64,000 bases of DNA from Falsirhodobacter sp. alg1 (GCF_000739715.2 NZ_BBJC02000001.1:635315-699314); one strand, 5' to 3'; counted from the first letter of the stretch, positions 27,379-36,970 are shown. Notes: generated by a model not told the origin, from the letters alone. Program-made: numbers and translations.

Positions 27379-27980
27379 TCTTTACCGTTGCCATCGACGG
27401 GCCGGCGGCTGCGGGCAAGGGAACGATCGCGCGGACGCTCGCGGCGCAATTCGGCTTTCGGCATCTTGATACCGGGCTGATCTATCGCGCTGTCGGGGCA
27501 AAGGTAGCCGAAGGCGCCGATCCGGTCGAGGCGGCAATAACATTGCAGCCCGCCGACATGGCACGCGATGATCTGCGCAGCCTTCAGGCCGGGGAAGGCG
27601 CAAGCCGTGTGGCGGTCATGCCCGAGGTGCGTGCCGCGCTGGTGGAATTCCAGCGCCGTTTTGCCCGCGTCGATGGAGGGGCCGTTCTGGATGGTCGCGA
27701 TATCGGCACGGTGATCTGCCCCGAGGCGGAGGTGAAGCTGTTCGTAACCGCAAGCGCCGAGGTGCGCGCCCACCGTCGCTGGCTGGAAGTGGGGGGCGAT
27801 GCGGCGGATGTGCTGGCGCAGGTGATCGAGCGTGACCGGCGTGATGCCGAGCGGGCCACCGCCCCGATGGTGGCAGCGGCCGATGCACTCTTGATTGACA
27901 CGACGGAATTGAGTATAGCCGCCGCAGTCGAGAGGGCCGCAAGAGCCGTCCGCACGAGGATGGATGAGGGTCGGGCGTAA
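27375..27980 (+). CDS. cmk: Cytidylate kinase
   Basis: Phosphorylates CMP/dCMP. The 201-residue P-loop protein has [18 protein letters not shown] at the N-terminus, [13 protein letters not shown], the [12 protein letters not shown] substrate loop and [13 protein letters not shown], the lid arginines. The aroA-cmk-rpsA order is widespread in bacteria. It overlaps aroA by four bases and is followed by a 96-base spacer before rpsA. Confidence 0.96.
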   Translation: MIFTVAIDGPAAAGKGTIARTLAAQFGFRHLDTGLIYRAVGAKVAEGADPVEAAITLQPADMARDDLRSLQAGEGASRVAVMPEVRAALVEFQRRFARVDGGAVLDGRDIGTVICPEAEVKLFVTASAEVRAHRRWLEVGGDAADVLAQVIERDRRDAERATAPMVAAADALLIDTTELSIAAAVERAARAVRTRMDEGRA

Positions 27981-28076
27981 GCCGCGACCCTTTGCATATT
28001 CCGCGCGGCCCTGTCGAAAAGACCGGTGGAGACAACCACCTGGCCCGTATAAAAATGTAAAGGAAACTGTTTACGC

Positions 28077-29756
28077 ATGTGCGCTAAAGCTACTATGGAC
28101 GAATTTGAAGCCCTTCTGAAGGAAAGCTTCGAGATCGACACCCCGGACGAAGGTTCGGTTGTCAAAGGCAAGGTCATCGCTATTGAAGCGGGGCAGGCCA
28201 TCATCGACGTCGGCTACAAGATGGAAGGCCGCGTTGATCTTAAAGAATTCGCAAACCCCGGCGAAACGCCCGACATCAATGTCGGCGACGAAGTCGAGGT
28301 TTATCTGGACCGCGTTGAAAACGCGCGTGGCGAGGCTGTCATCAGCCGTGAGAAAGCCCGCCGTGAAGAAGCGTGGGACCGTCTGGAAAAAGCATACGCT
28401 TCGGAAGCTCGCGTCGATGGTGCGATCTTTGGTCGCGTCAAAGGCGGCTTCACTGTCGATCTGGGCGGCGCTGTTGCGTTCCTGCCGGGTTCGCAGGTTG
28501 ACGTGCGCCCCGTGCGTGATGCCGGCCCGCTGATGGGTCTGAAGCAGCCGTTCCAGATCCTGAAAATGGACCGTCGTCGCGGCAACATCGTTGTATCGCG
28601 TCGTGCCATCCTTGAAGAGTCGCGCGCCGAACAGCGTGCCGAAGTCATCTCGGCGCTGCACGAAGGCCAGACTGTTGACGGCGTGGTCAAGAACATCACC
28701 GAATACGGTGCGTTCGTTGATCTGGGCGGCGTAGACGGCCTGCTGCACGTGACCGACATGGCTTGGCGTCGTGTGAACCACCCGTCCGAGATCCTTGCGA
28801 TCGGTGAAACGGTCAAGGTTCAGGTCATCAAGATCAACAAGGACACGCACCGCATCAGCCTCGGCATGAAGCAGCTGCAGTCGGATCCGTGGGACGCTGT
28901 CGAGATCCAGTACCCGCTGGGTTCGGTCCACAAGGGCCGCGTAACCAACATCACCGATTACGGCGCATTCGTAGAGCTGGAAGCCGGTGTCGAAGGTCTT
29001 GTCCACGTTTCGGAAATGAGCTGGACCAAGAAGAACGTACACCCCGGCAAGATCGTCTCCACCTCGCAAGAGGTTGACGTGATGGTTCTGGAAATCGACA
29101 GCTCCAAGCGTCGTGTTTCGCTGGGTCTGAAGCAGACCATGCGCAACCCGTGGGAAGTATTTGCTGAAACCCACCCCGTTGGCACGGCCATCGAGGGCGA
29201 AGTCAAGAACATCACCGAATTCGGTCTGTTCGTTGGCCTCGACAACGACATCGACGGCATGGTTCACCTGTCCGACCTGTCGTGGGACCAGCGCGGCGAA
29301 GATGCGATCCAGAACTACCGCAAGGGCGACGTGGTTCAGGCCGCTGTCACCGAAGTGGACGTCGAGAAAGAGCGTATCTCGCTCTCGGTCAAAGCTCTGG
29401 GCGAAGACACCTTCTCCGATGCGGTTGACGGCGTGAAGCGCGGTTCGATCGTGACTTGTGAAGTGACTGCGATCGAAGATGGCGGCATCGAGGTTGAGTA
29501 CAACCAGATGAAAGCCTTCATCCGTCGTTCGGATCTGGCCCGTGACCGTGCCGACCAGCGCCCCGAGCGTTTCCAGGTTGGTGACAAGGTTGATGCCCGC
29601 GTAACGAACGTGGACAGCAAAACCCGTCGTCTGGGTCTGTCGATCAAGGCCCGCGAGATCGCGGAAGAGAAAGAAGCCGTAGAGCAGTATGGCTCGTCGG
29701 ATTCCGGTGCGTCCTTGGGCGACATCCTCGGCGCGGCTCTCAAAGACCGTAGCTAA
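28077..29756 (+). CDS. rpsA: 30S ribosomal protein S1
   Basis: RNA-binding ribosomal protein that loads mRNA on the 30S subunit. The 559-residue length and six S1/OB repeats match the proteobacterial form (first repeat GSVVKGKVIAIEAGQAIIDV; later ones marked by NITEYGAFVDLGGVDGLLHV and relatives). Codons are strongly biased, as expected for high expression. The leader holds a GGTGG/CCACC hairpin near 28024-28040 and AAAGGA before the ATG. A strong terminator follows. Confidence 0.97.
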   Translation: MCAKATMDEFEALLKESFEIDTPDEGSVVKGKVIAIEAGQAIIDVGYKMEGRVDLKEFANPGETPDINVGDEVEVYLDRVENARGEAVISREKARREEAWDRLEKAYASEARVDGAIFGRVKGGFTVDLGGAVAFLPGSQVDVRPVRDAGPLMGLKQPFQILKMDRRRGNIVVSRRAILEESRAEQRAEVISALHEGQTVDGVVKNITEYGAFVDLGGVDGLLHVTDMAWRRVNHPSEILAIGETVKVQVIKINKDTHRISLGMKQLQSDPWDAVEIQYPLGSVHKGRVTNITDYGAFVELEAGVEGLVHVSEMSWTKKNVHPGKIVSTSQEVDVMVLEIDSSKRRVSLGLKQTMRNPWEVFAETHPVGTAIEGEVKNITEFGLFVGLDNDIDGMVHLSDLSWDQRGEDAIQNYRKGDVVQAAVTEVDVEKERISLSVKALGEDTFSDAVDGVKRGSIVTCEVTAIEDGGIEVEYNQMKAFIRRSDLARDRADQRPERFQVGDKVDARVTNVDSKTRRLGLSIKAREIAEEKEAVEQYGSSDSGASLGDILGAALKDRS

Positions 29757-29775
29757 GCGATCCTGAATTGTTGAA

Positions 29776-29806
29776 AAGGCCCCGTGCAGTCGCACGGGGC
29801 CTTTTT
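29776..29806 (+). terminator. Rho-independent terminator of rpsA
   Basis: AAGGCCCCGTGC (29776-29787) pairs with GCACGGGGCCTT (29792-29803) over an AGTC loop and is followed by TTT. Confidence 0.93.
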
Positions 29807-29816
29807 GCATTGATGT

Positions 29817-29845
29817 TTGTTTTCTCGGGTAAACTGCCCTATATC
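29817..29845 (+). promoter_or_regulatory. Promoter of the ihfB operon
   Basis: TTGTTT (29817-29822), 17 bases, TATATC (29840-29845), about 39 bases upstream of ihfB and immediately after the rpsA terminator. Confidence 0.55.
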
Positions 29846-29883
29846 CGAAAATACACGCAACCCTTTAAGAGACCGGGGGGGAC

Positions 29884-30165
29884 ATGATCCGATCAGAGCT
29901 GATCCAGAAGATTGCTGAAGAGAATCCGCATTTGACACAGCGTCATGTGGAGCGGATCGTCCATACCGTCTTTGACGAAATCACCGAGGCGCTGTCGCGC
30001 GGGGATCGTGTGGAACTGCGCGGTTTCGGCGCATTTTCCGTCAAGGCGCGGGATGCCCGTACGGGCCGTAACCCGCGCACGGGTGAGGCGGTCAAGGTTG
30101 ACGACAAGAATGTCCCGTTCTTCAAGACGGGGAAACTGCTGAGGGATCGTTTGAATGGGCGCTAA
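29884..30165 (+). CDS. ihfB: Integration host factor subunit beta
   Basis: DNA-bending architectural protein, partner of IhfA. The 93-residue protein has [17 protein letters not shown] at the N-terminus and the beta-arm region [21 protein letters not shown], with the proline that wedges into the minor groove. A G-rich GGGGGGA stretch precedes the ATG. Its end overlaps the lapA start by 11 bases. Shares the transcript with lapA, trpF and probably trpB. Confidence 0.95.
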   Translation: MIRSELIQKIAEENPHLTQRHVERIVHTVFDEITEALSRGDRVELRGFGAFSVKARDARTGRNPRTGEAVKVDDKNVPFFKTGKLLRDRLNGR

Positions 30166-30517
30166 GGTCATGCGGGCCGTTCGCATTGTCGTTCTGGTTA
30201 TTCTGGCTCTGATCCTGTTGGGCGTTGCCATTGCCAACCGTGGTATGGTGACGATCAGCCTGCTGCCGCAAAGCGTCGGATCATTTCTGGGGTGGGACTG
30301 GTCGCTGCAACTGCCGTTGTTCCTTGTCATTCTGGTGGCCGCCGCGCTTGGCCTGCTGATCGGTTTCATCTGGGAGTTCCTGCGCGAACACCGGATCCGT
30401 GCAACGGCCATCGAAAGCCAGCGTGAGAACCAGAAGCTACATGCCGAGCTTGCGACTTTGCGGAAAGACCCGCCAAAGGACGAAATTCTGGCACTTCTGG
30501 ATCGTAAGGCGGGCTGA
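30155..30517 (+). CDS. lapA: LapA-family (DUF1049) inner-membrane protein
   Basis: A 120-residue protein with two transmembrane helices (about 8-28 and 51-72) and a C-terminal coiled-coil helix ([20 protein letters not shown]). In E. coli LapA works with LapB in lipopolysaccharide regulation; here no lapB is adjacent and the ihfB-lapA order is the usual alphaproteobacterial one. Starts inside ihfB and ends at the base before trpF. Confidence 0.85.
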   Translation: MGAKVMRAVRIVVLVILALILLGVAIANRGMVTISLLPQSVGSFLGWDWSLQLPLFLVILVAAALGLLIGFIWEFLREHRIRATAIESQRENQKLHAELATLRKDPPKDEILALLDRKAG

Positions 30518-31180
30518 ATGTCGGCCATACGTGTCAAGATCTGCGGGCTGAAAACGCCCGAGGACATGCTGGTTGTCGCCAAGGCGGGGGCGCATTACGC
30601 TGGGCTGGTGTTCTATCCGCCATCGCCACGGAATCTGGATTTGCAGACGGCGCGGGACGTGGCATTGGCGGCACCCGTCGGGCTGGCCAAGGTTGCCCTT
30701 GTTGTCGATGCAAGTGATGATGATCTGGATGCCTTGGTGGCCGAGGTGCCTTTGGACATGCTGCAGCTGCATGGTTCCGAAACTCCGGAGCGGGTTGCCG
30801 AAATCCGTGCCCGTTTCGGTTTGCCTGTCATGAAGGCAATCGGCGTGGCCGACGAAGGGGATCTGGCCGGCCTTATGGAAATGAGCCTTGTCGCCGATCA
30901 GCTGTTGATCGATGCCAAGCCGCCGAAGAACGCCGATCTGCCCGGCGGCAACGGTCTTTCATTCGATTGGCGGCTGGTCGCACAGCGGCGCTGGTTGAAG
31001 CCGTGGATGCTGGCAGGCGGCCTCTCGGCGGAAAACGTGGCCGAAGCGATCCGGCTGACCAATGCCCGTCAGGTCGATGTATCCTCGGGGGTGGAATCTG
31101 TCCGGGGCATCAAGGATCATGGCAAGATCGCGGCCTTTGCCCGTGCGGCAATGGCACCGCCAATACCAAGGCTGCGCTGA
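30518..31180 (+). CDS. trpF: Phosphoribosylanthranilate isomerase
   Basis: Third step of tryptophan synthesis. The 220-residue TIM barrel starts with [14 protein letters not shown], the general-base cysteine being in ICGL. The phosphate region [19 protein letters not shown] and the closing [15 protein letters not shown] are diagnostic. It follows lapA directly and precedes trpB by 56 bases; trpA is not in the window, a split common in this order. Confidence 0.95.
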   Translation: MSAIRVKICGLKTPEDMLVVAKAGAHYAGLVFYPPSPRNLDLQTARDVALAAPVGLAKVALVVDASDDDLDALVAEVPLDMLQLHGSETPERVAEIRARFGLPVMKAIGVADEGDLAGLMEMSLVADQLLIDAKPPKNADLPGGNGLSFDWRLVAQRRWLKPWMLAGGLSAENVAEAIRLTNARQVDVSSGVESVRGIKDHGKIAAFARAAMAPPIPRLR

Positions 31181-31236
31181 CTTTACCGCGCGCGCCAACG
31201 GGTATATCCCGAACCGACCCCAGCAGGAGACGCGGC

Positions 31237-32469
31237 ATGGCCGAGAACGGCATCAACAGCTTCATGAACGCCCCCGATGAACAGGGACGCTTCGGTATTT
31301 TCGGCGGCCGCTTTGTATCGGAAACGCTGATGCCCCTGATCCTTGAATTGCAGGAGCGGTATGAATTCGCCAAGACCGATCCCGAATTCTGGGCGGAAAT
31401 GGACGATCTCTGGACGCATTATGTCGGTCGCCCATCGCCGTTGTATTACGCGGATCGTCTGACGAAGCATCTGGGCGGTGCCAAGATCTATCTGAAGCGG
31501 GACGAACTGAACCATACTGGCGCGCATAAGATCAACAACGTGCTGGGGCAGATCATTCTTGCCCGTCGTATGGGCAAGACGCGCATCATCGCAGAAACTG
31601 GTGCCGGCCAGCATGGTGTGGCCACGGCAACTGTTTGCGCCAAGTTCGGCCTGAAGTGTGTGGTCTATATGGGCGCACATGATGTGGAGCGGCAGGCCCC
31701 CAACGTTTTCCGCATGCGTCTTCTGGGCGCAGAGGTGGTTCCGGTCACCTCGGGTCGCGGGACGCTGAAGGACGCGATGAACGACGCGCTGCGGGACTGG
31801 GTTACCAACGTACGCGATACCTTCTATTGCATCGGCACAGTAGCCGGTCCGCACCCCTATCCGGCAATGGTCCGGGATTTCCAGTCGATCATCGGCAAGG
31901 AGGTTCGCTGGCAGTTGGCCCAGCAGGAAGGTGAGGGACGTCTGCCTGATACCGTAATCGCTGCAATCGGCGGTGGATCGAATGCGATGGGGCTGTTCCA
32001 TCCGTTCCTTGATGACCCTTCGGTGCGGATCATCGGCGTCGAAGCGGGTGGCAAGGGTGTTGACGAGACGATGCAGCACAGTGCCAGCCTGACCGGCGGC
32101 CGCCCCGGGGTGCTGCACGGCAATCGTACCTACCTGCTGCAGGATGATGACGGCCAGATTTTGGAAGGGTTCTCCATCTCGGCCGGTCTGGATTATCCGG
32201 GCATCGGCCCCGAGCATGCCTGGCTGCATGAAACCAAGCGCGCGGAATACGTATCCATCACCGATAAGGAAGCGCTTGAGGCCTTCCAGCTGTGCTGTGC
32301 GATGGAGGGGATCATTCCCGCGCTGGAGCCGAGCCATGCCTTGGCCCATGTGATGAAGATCGCACCTGATCTGCCCGAGGACCATATCATCGTGATGAAC
32401 ATGTGTGGTCGGGGGGACAAGGATATCTTCACCGTGGCCAAACACCTCGGGTTCGATATGAAAATCTGA
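31237..32469 (+). CDS. trpB: Tryptophan synthase beta chain
   Basis: Condenses indole and serine using PLP. The 410-residue protein has the PLP lysine in [13 protein letters not shown], the phosphate cradle GGGSNAMG, and the ammonium/ indole channel segments [13 protein letters not shown]. The start at 31237 ([20 protein letters not shown]) agrees with the family; GGAGA precedes it. A strong terminator follows the stop. Confidence 0.97.
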   Translation: MAENGINSFMNAPDEQGRFGIFGGRFVSETLMPLILELQERYEFAKTDPEFWAEMDDLWTHYVGRPSPLYYADRLTKHLGGAKIYLKRDELNHTGAHKINNVLGQIILARRMGKTRIIAETGAGQHGVATATVCAKFGLKCVVYMGAHDVERQAPNVFRMRLLGAEVVPVTSGRGTLKDAMNDALRDWVTNVRDTFYCIGTVAGPHPYPAMVRDFQSIIGKEVRWQLAQQEGEGRLPDTVIAAIGGGSNAMGLFHPFLDDPSVRIIGVEAGGKGVDETMQHSASLTGGRPGVLHGNRTYLLQDDDGQILEGFSISAGLDYPGIGPEHAWLHETKRAEYVSITDKEALEAFQLCCAMEGIIPALEPSHALAHVMKIAPDLPEDHIIVMNMCGRGDKDIFTVAKHLGFDMKI

Positions 32470-32472
32470 TGA

Positions 32473-32507
32473 AAAGCCCCGATCCTTCAACAGGATCGGG
32501 GCTTTGT
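32473..32507. terminator. Terminator between trpB and the DUF2237 gene
   Basis: AAAGCCCCGATCC (32473-32485) pairs with GGATCGGGGCTTT (32493-32505). The flanks suit both directions, so it may serve the convergent pth-DUF2237 transcript too. Confidence 0.9.
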
Positions 32508-32508
32508 C

Positions 32509-32874
32509 TTATACGGCGTATTGTTTCAGAATATCCAGGGTAACCACTGACAAGGTGTTCAGATGGGTTGCCTCAAGATGCACCTTCGGCGCTGCCCCTT
32601 CTTCATGTGCCTGCAGAAAACGCGCTGCGCAAAGGCACCACTGATCACCCGGTTTCAACCCCGTAAAACCATACTCGGGCCGCGGTGTGGTCAGGTCATT
32701 TCCCAGATAGCGAGACAGGGCCAGAAACTCTGCCGTCATGATGGCGCAGACGGTATGGCGGCCCACATCCGACGGGCCGGTGTCACAGCAGCCGTTGCGG
32801 TAGAACCCTGTGACCGGATCAAGCGAACATGTTTTCAGCGGGCCGCCAAGGACGTTGCGCGATGGTTCCATCAT
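32509..32874 (-). CDS. DUF2237 family protein
   Basis: A 121-residue protein with the family pattern NVLGGPLKTCSLDPVTGFYR, GCCDTGPSDVGRHTVCA, LSRYLGNDLTTP and PGDQWCLCAARF. Several conserved cysteines hint at metal or redox chemistry, but no function is established. It overlaps the pth stop by ATGA and is therefore likely the last gene of the rplY-pth-DUF2237 group. Confidence 0.85.
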   Translation of the reverse strand: MMEPSRNVLGGPLKTCSLDPVTGFYRNGCCDTGPSDVGRHTVCAIMTAEFLALSRYLGNDLTTPRPEYGFTGLKPGDQWCLCAARFLQAHEEGAAPKVHLEATHLNTLSVVTLDILKQYAV

Positions 32875-33551
32875 TTGAACCGCTCCATCAGTTTCTGCAT
32901 CGGGGTGCGTGTATCTTCGGCAGGGGCCGGTGTGGCGGTGGGGGGCGGGTTTGCAGGCCTTCCCGTGCCGGTAGAGGGACGGGAAGGCGAGACACGCAGC
33001 GCGACGGCATTCAGGAACTTTGCACCTTCACCTGCGGCAAGTGATCTCGCGCCGTCGGAAATGCCGCGCAGGACATCATCCAGCCAATCGGCCTCGGCCT
33101 TGGCGAAATCGGACAGCACATATCCCGCCACACGATCCTTGTGCCCCGGGTGGCCTATTCCCATCCGGACGCGGTCATATTCCTCACCGATATGCGCATG
33201 GATCGATCGCAAGCCGTTGTGGCCTGCATGCCCGCCACCCGTTTTGAGGCGCAGCTTGCCGGGGGCCAGATCCAACTCGTCATGAAAGACGATGACATCT
33301 GCCGGCGCCATCTTCCAGAAGCGCATGGCCTCACCAACGGATTGGCCGGACAGGTTCATGAAGGTGTCCGGCTTCAGCAGGGCCACTTTCTCGGAGCCCA
33401 GGCGGCCTTCGCTGACCTGCCCTTGAAAGCCTTTTCGCCACGGCGAAAATCCGTGATCCTCGGCAATCCGTTCTACGGCCATGAAGCCGATATTGTGCCG
33501 GTTTGCGGCATATTTCGCGCCCGGGTTTCCCAGACCGACCATCAGTTTCAT
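32871..33551 (-). CDS. pth: Peptidyl-tRNA hydrolase
   Basis: Recycles peptidyl-tRNA released from stalled ribosomes. The 226-residue protein has the catalytic histidine in YAANRHNIGFMA, the conserved FMNLSGQSV, DELDLAPGKLRLK and GGGHAGHNGLRSI. Beyond residue 190 a Pro/Thr-rich tail (RPSTGTGRPANPPPTATPAP) is added, not part of the fold. The start at 33551 gives MKLMVGLGNPG. Downstream of rplY, a frequent pairing. Confidence 0.95.
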   Translation of the reverse strand: MKLMVGLGNPGAKYAANRHNIGFMAVERIAEDHGFSPWRKGFQGQVSEGRLGSEKVALLKPDTFMNLSGQSVGEAMRFWKMAPADVIVFHDELDLAPGKLRLKTGGGHAGHNGLRSIHAHIGEEYDRVRMGIGHPGHKDRVAGYVLSDFAKAEADWLDDVLRGISDGARSLAAGEGAKFLNAVALRVSPSRPSTGTGRPANPPPTATPAPAEDTRTPMQKLMERFK

Positions 33552-33613
33552 CCGCGCCTCCGTTTGGGGCGAATGTATCAGGGCTGGCGGGGCGGGCGCA
33601 ACCGCGCCATGCA

Positions 33614-33642
33614 AAAGGGCGCGCGGAACCCGCGCGCCCTTT
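33614..33642. terminator. Hairpin between rplY and pth
   Basis: AAAGGGCGCGCG (33614-33625) pairs with CGCGCGCCCTTT (33631-33642), loop GAACC. It lies after the rplY stop on the minus strand, so it may reduce readthrough into pth. Confidence 0.85.
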
Positions 33643-33659
33643 CATGAAGTGCGAAAGGC

Positions 33660-34280
33660 TTATGCCTCTGCTGCGTCTTCACCTTCTTCTGCATTCTCTT
33701 CCGAGCGCAGGCCCGACGGAGCCGAGATGTTGGCAACGACGAAGTTGCGGTCGATGACCGGCTTCACGCCTTTGGGCAGTTCGATGTCCTGGATGTGGAT
33801 CACGTCGCCGATCTGTTTGCCGGTCAGGTCGACCGTCAGGTGATCAGGGATGTCCGAAGCCAGAACTTCCAGTTCAACTTCGTTACGCACGACAACCAGC
33901 GTGCCGCCTTTTTTCAGGCCGGGTGCTGCATCGTGGTTTTCGAAGTCAACGTGGATGAACAGTTTGATGCGGCTGGTGCGACGCAAACGCATGAAATCGA
34001 CGTGGGTCGGAAGATCCTTGACCACGTTGCGCTGAACGCCACGGCAGATGACGCGAACGTCGTCTTCGCCTTCAACTTTCAGGTTGAACAGCGTGGACAG
34101 GAACCGGCCCTGCTTCAGCTTCTTCAACAGGTAGTTGTAGTTCATGTTGATGGAAAGCGGCTCTTTACCGTCTCCATAAACGATGCCGGGCACATAGCCC
34201 TCACGGCGTGCTTGACGAGCGGCCCCCTTGCCTGTCCCCGTCCGCACCACGGCCTGAAGATCTGGGATCTCTTTTGCCAT
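33660..34280 (-). CDS. rplY: 50S ribosomal protein L25/general stress protein Ctc
   Basis: Binds 5S rRNA. The 206-residue two-domain form has the N-terminal L25 domain ([18 protein letters not shown]) and the C-terminal TL5 domain ([35 protein letters not shown]). The acidic tail [13 protein letters not shown] is typical. The start at 34280 (MAKEIPDLQ) has GGAG nine bases upstream; an ATG 15 bases earlier is less likely. Confidence 0.95.
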   Translation of the reverse strand: MAKEIPDLQAVVRTGTGKGAARQARREGYVPGIVYGDGKEPLSINMNYNYLLKKLKQGRFLSTLFNLKVEGEDDVRVICRGVQRNVVKDLPTHVDFMRLRRTSRIKLFIHVDFENHDAAPGLKKGGTLVVVRNEVELEVLASDIPDHLTVDLTGKQIGDVIHIQDIELPKGVKPVIDRNFVVANISAPSGLRSEENAEEGEDAAEA

Positions 34281-34377
34281 TGGTAAATTCTCCATATATG
34301 AAACGCCCCGTCCTCCAAGGGTGAGCGGGGTCGAAGGCGCGCGTATACTGGATATACCAGAAAAAGGAAAGGTTTTT

Positions 34378-34848
34378 TCAGGCGCCTTCGGGCATCAGGA
34401 AATGGCCTGTGGCCTGCGCGAACAGGCGGGCGCGGTTATCCTGCCATGCCTCCACGTGGACACTGGCATAACGGCGACCGAAGCGGTTGATCCGCGCGCG
34501 TGCATAGGCATCCCGGGGAAGGCCGGGGCGCAGGTAATCCACGGTCAGGTTGATGGTACGGGGCAGGCGGGGCATCTCCTCTCCCGCCTCGATTCTGGCC
34601 CAGCTGCTGGACCATGCCAGCTCTATCAGGGCTGCGCTTTCCAGAAATGCCGCCGTAGCGCCACCATGGATGGCGGGCGGGGTTGGAACACCGATAAGCG
34701 ATGGGGCAAAGGGCAGGATCGCGGTCAACTCGTCTCCGCGCCGGTCGAATTTGATGCCCAGCACGTTCAGATAGGGGACGCTGCGCACCAGATCGGCCAA
34801 TGCGGCGTCGCGCCGTGCGCGGATAACCTCGACAGGTTCATACATCAT
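34378..34848 (-). CDS. PaaI-type hot-dog thioesterase (first of a tandem pair)
   Basis: A 156-residue single hot-dog protein. The catalytic region is [19 protein letters not shown], where the HGG loop and the acidic residue on the following helix are hallmarks of PaaI enzymes that hydrolyse acyl-CoA thioesters. It is translationally coupled (ATGA) to the upstream paralogue, so the two may act as a heteromer or on different chain lengths. Substrate unknown. Confidence 0.85.
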   Translation of the reverse strand: MMYEPVEVIRARRDAALADLVRSVPYLNVLGIKFDRRGDELTAILPFAPSLIGVPTPPAIHGGATAAFLESAALIELAWSSSWARIEAGEEMPRLPRTINLTVDYLRPGLPRDAYARARINRFGRRYASVHVEAWQDNRARLFAQATGHFLMPEGA

Positions 34849-35288
34849 GCTTCTGTCCCGGATGGCTGCGCACGGATGACTGTGAATGTCCCATTGGCGA
34901 TGGCGACAGGGCGGGTTTCATCCTCATCGTAGGCAAAAGCGCGGACAAAGGCGACATGGGTCGTGACATGATGGCATTCTGCCCGGGCAATGATGCGCTG
35001 GCCGGGCGTGGCGGAGCGCATGTAGTCGATCCGCAGATCGATCGTGGCAGTCAGGCCGTGGGCGTCGGGATGGGCCATGACGGCGGCCCCTGCGGCCGTA
35101 TCCATCAGGACGGATACGGCGCCGCCTGCAATAACGCCTGTTGCCGGATCACCCACCAGGCGCACATCATAGGGCAAGCCCAGCGTGACGGCGGCATTTG
35201 CCGTATCCACCACATGGATGCCGAGCGCTGCGCAATGTGGAATGGCGGCGACGAATTCTTTGGAGCGGTTCGAGAGGTCCATCAGCAA
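34845..35288 (-). CDS. PaaI-type hot-dog thioesterase (second of a tandem pair)
   Basis: About 147 residues with LVGDPATGVIAGGAVSVLMDTAAGAAVM, shown in part, where the usual histidine of HGG is replaced (IAGGAV). The following aspartate is kept. A TTG at 35288 has GGAG eight bases upstream, better placed than the ATG at 35282, so a TTG start is likely. The replacement of the HGG histidine suggests altered or partner-dependent activity. Divergent from a MerR regulator that may control the pair. Confidence 0.8.
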   Translation of the reverse strand: MLMDLSNRSKEFVAAIPHCAALGIHVVDTANAAVTLGLPYDVRLVGDPATGVIAGGAVSVLMDTAAGAAVMAHPDAHGLTATIDLRIDYMRSATPGQRIIARAECHHVTTHVAFVRAFAYDEDETRPVAIANGTFTVIRAQPSGTEA

Positions 35289-35311
35289 AGTTTATGCTCC
35301 TGTCGAAACCG

Positions 35312-35329
35312 CAGCAAGCTGAATTGCTG
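35312..35329. promoter_or_regulatory. Inverted repeat between thioesterase and merR genes
   Basis: CAGCAA (35312-35317) and TTGCTG (35324-35329) form an inverted repeat with a six-base centre in the divergent spacer. A plausible operator for the MerR protein. Confidence 0.45.
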
Positions 35330-35381
35330 ATCGCGCGTTGCATGCTATATTACTTGGTCGGATGCGTTTATGGGCGAGCCT

Positions 35382-35741
35382 ATGCTTAACTTCAAAGAGA
35401 TGTGTGCCAAATTTCAGGTAACCCCGCGCACATTGCGATACTACGAATACATCGAATTGCTCGTTCCGCATAAAGAAGGCCGGATGCGATTTTACGGTGA
35501 TGCCGAGGTGCGGCGCATGGAGGTGATCCTGCGGGGCAAGCGGTTCGGCTTTTCCTTGGAGGAAATCCGTCAATGGTTGATCACATCGGCCCAGCAGGGC
35601 GATGAAGAGCAGAAGAAAAGTCTGGTGAAACTGGCAGATCGCAAGCTGGAGGAGTTGGAGAACCAGCGCGCGCTTCTGGATATTGCAATTGCGGATCTGC
35701 GCGAACTGCGCGCGGCATCTATATCGAAAAACGCCGAATAG
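35382..35741 (+). CDS. MerR-family transcriptional regulator
   Basis: About 119 residues: winged helix MCAKFQVTPRTLRYYEYIELL (shown in part), RMRFYGDAEVRRMEVILRGKRFGFSLEEI and a C-terminal coiled coil (ADRKLEELENQRALLDIAIADL). No cysteine set for metal sensing is present, so this is not a metal regulator. Similar small MerR proteins in this group govern fatty or branched-chain acyl-CoA genes, which fits the divergent thioesterases. The start could also be the ATG at 35370. Confidence 0.85.
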   Translation: MLNFKEMCAKFQVTPRTLRYYEYIELLVPHKEGRMRFYGDAEVRRMEVILRGKRFGFSLEEIRQWLITSAQQGDEEQKKSLVKLADRKLEELENQRALLDIAIADLRELRAASISKNAE

Positions 35742-35744
35742 CGA

Positions 35745-36083
35745 TCAGAATAACCGCGCACCGGCTGGTACGACTTGATCGGGGCCGACCAGAACCACAT
35801 CCCCCTTGGCATCCGGCACCCCCAGAACAAGCACCTCCGACATGACCTTGCCGATCTGCCGGGGTGGAAAGTTGACCACGGCCAGAACCTGACGGCCGAC
35901 TAACGCATCTGCCGTATAATGCGCGACAAGCTGGGCAGAGGACCGCTTTTCCCCGATCTCCGCCCCGAAATCAATCCAGAGCTTCAGCGCCGGCTTGCGG
36001 GCCTCAGGATAGGGTTCGGCCCGCGTGATGCGTCCCACCCGGATATCGACCGCGGCAAATTCATCATAGGTAATCATCTGCAT
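35745..36083 (-). CDS. tRNA-binding domain protein (CsaA-like)
   Basis: A 112-residue OB-fold protein: YDEFAAVDIRVGRITRAEPYPEAR, LWIDFGAEIGEKRSSAQLVAHY and VNFPPRQIGKVMSEVLVLG are the EMAP/CsaA tRNA-binding pattern. CsaA acts as a chaperone linked to export in some bacteria. GGGGA lies a few bases upstream of the ATG. Convergent with the MerR gene, stop codons three bases apart. Confidence 0.88.
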   Translation of the reverse strand: MQMITYDEFAAVDIRVGRITRAEPYPEARKPALKLWIDFGAEIGEKRSSAQLVAHYTADALVGRQVLAVVNFPPRQIGKVMSEVLVLGVPDAKGDVVLVGPDQVVPAGARLF

Positions 36084-36137
36084 ATATCCCCGTCGTGGTT
36101 GGTCAGGCGGGCATCCGTCAGGCTGCAAAGAATATCG

Positions 36138-36641
36138 TCAGGCGCGCCCATAGGTTTCGGCAATGGCGATATGGATCGCCTGTGCGGGGGGCGTGTTGCC
36201 CCAAGCGACCAGTTGGAACGCGGGGTAGAAACGCTCGGCCGCGGAAACCGCGTCATGCATCAGCCGCTCGATCTGTTCCGGCCCTACGGTCTGACCGCCG
36301 GACAGCAGCAACCCGTACCGCCAGACCATCATTTTCTGTTCTGTCCAATACGAGAAGCAGCCGCACCAGACGCTGTCATTCACGCGGTTCAGCAGATCAT
36401 ACAGCATGCCCCGCCGGGCCTTTGGCGGGTCCATTTCGAACGTGCAGATCAGACGCAGCGTTTCATCTGCGGCAGACCACGCAAGGGTCAGGGAATAGGT
36501 ACGCCACAGGCCGGTAACGGTCAGGGCGATGCGGTCGTCATTCAGCCGGTCGAACGACCAGTCCTTGGCTTGTGCCACACTTTCCACCGCATCGATCGGG
36601 TGGAGGTCGGCATCGACCAAGTTGGTGTCCAGCATCGACAT
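36138..36641 (-). CDS. YbjN-domain protein
   Basis: A 167-residue protein with the YbjN fold (type III chaperone-like): DWSFDRLNDDRIALTVTGLW, LRLICTFEMDPP, RMLYDLLNRVNDSVWCGCFSYW-like sequence and QIERLMHDAVSAAERFYPAF. Its role is unknown; overproduction of YbjN in enterobacteria affects stress traits. An AGGGG site precedes the ATG at 36641. It is next to the general-stress genes nepR and ecfG. Confidence 0.8.
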   Translation of the reverse strand: MSMLDTNLVDADLHPIDAVESVAQAKDWSFDRLNDDRIALTVTGLWRTYSLTLAWSAADETLRLICTFEMDPPKARRGMLYDLLNRVNDSVWCGCFSYWTEQKMMVWRYGLLLSGGQTVGPEQIERLMHDAVSAAERFYPAFQLVAWGNTPPAQAIHIAIAETYGRA

Positions 36642-36767
36642 GAAACGCCCCTTCAGGATTACGCCACCACGAGGATGCGGTGGACGTGTGCGAATCATAC
36701 TAGATTTGGGGATGGCATATGTGAATCCGCAAAACGCGATGGAATGCGAATCTCTTGGGGATAAAAA

Positions 36768-36929
36768 TCATCCGCCTGTGGACGCAAATGTCAATAACTC
36801 TTGTAACCGCTCGGTAAGACTCAGAATTTCGTCCGGTACGGTTTCCTGCGCAATCGTTGCCAGAATCCGCTCTCCAATTGCTTCAAGATCGTCATCGACC
36901 GTGTTCAGGGCGATATCCGTGGTCTGCAT
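36768..36929 (-). CDS. NepR-like anti-sigma factor
   Basis: A 53-residue frame too short for routine calling. It reads MQTTDIALNTVDDDLEAIGE and continues RILATIAQETVPDEILSLTE, then ERLQELLTFASTGG. The IGxxI...xETVPDEILSLTERL pattern resembles NepR (IGxxLRxxY...EPVPDRFxxLLxxL), the anti-sigma factor of EcfG that is itself captured by PhyR. It is divergent from the sigma gene 101 bases away rather than upstream in one operon, as usual elsewhere. No strong ribosome-binding site was seen, so expression needs proof. Confidence 0.6.
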   Translation of the reverse strand: MQTTDIALNTVDDDLEAIGERILATIAQETVPDEILSLTERLQELLTFASTGG

Positions 36930-36970
36930 TGGTCCGATCCCCGATTATTCCATTCGATCCGCGCCGGGCG

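Noticed and set aside
28071-29810. Minus-strand open frame covering rpsA
   Set aside because: Caused by the strong codon bias of rpsA; the sequence is not protein-like.
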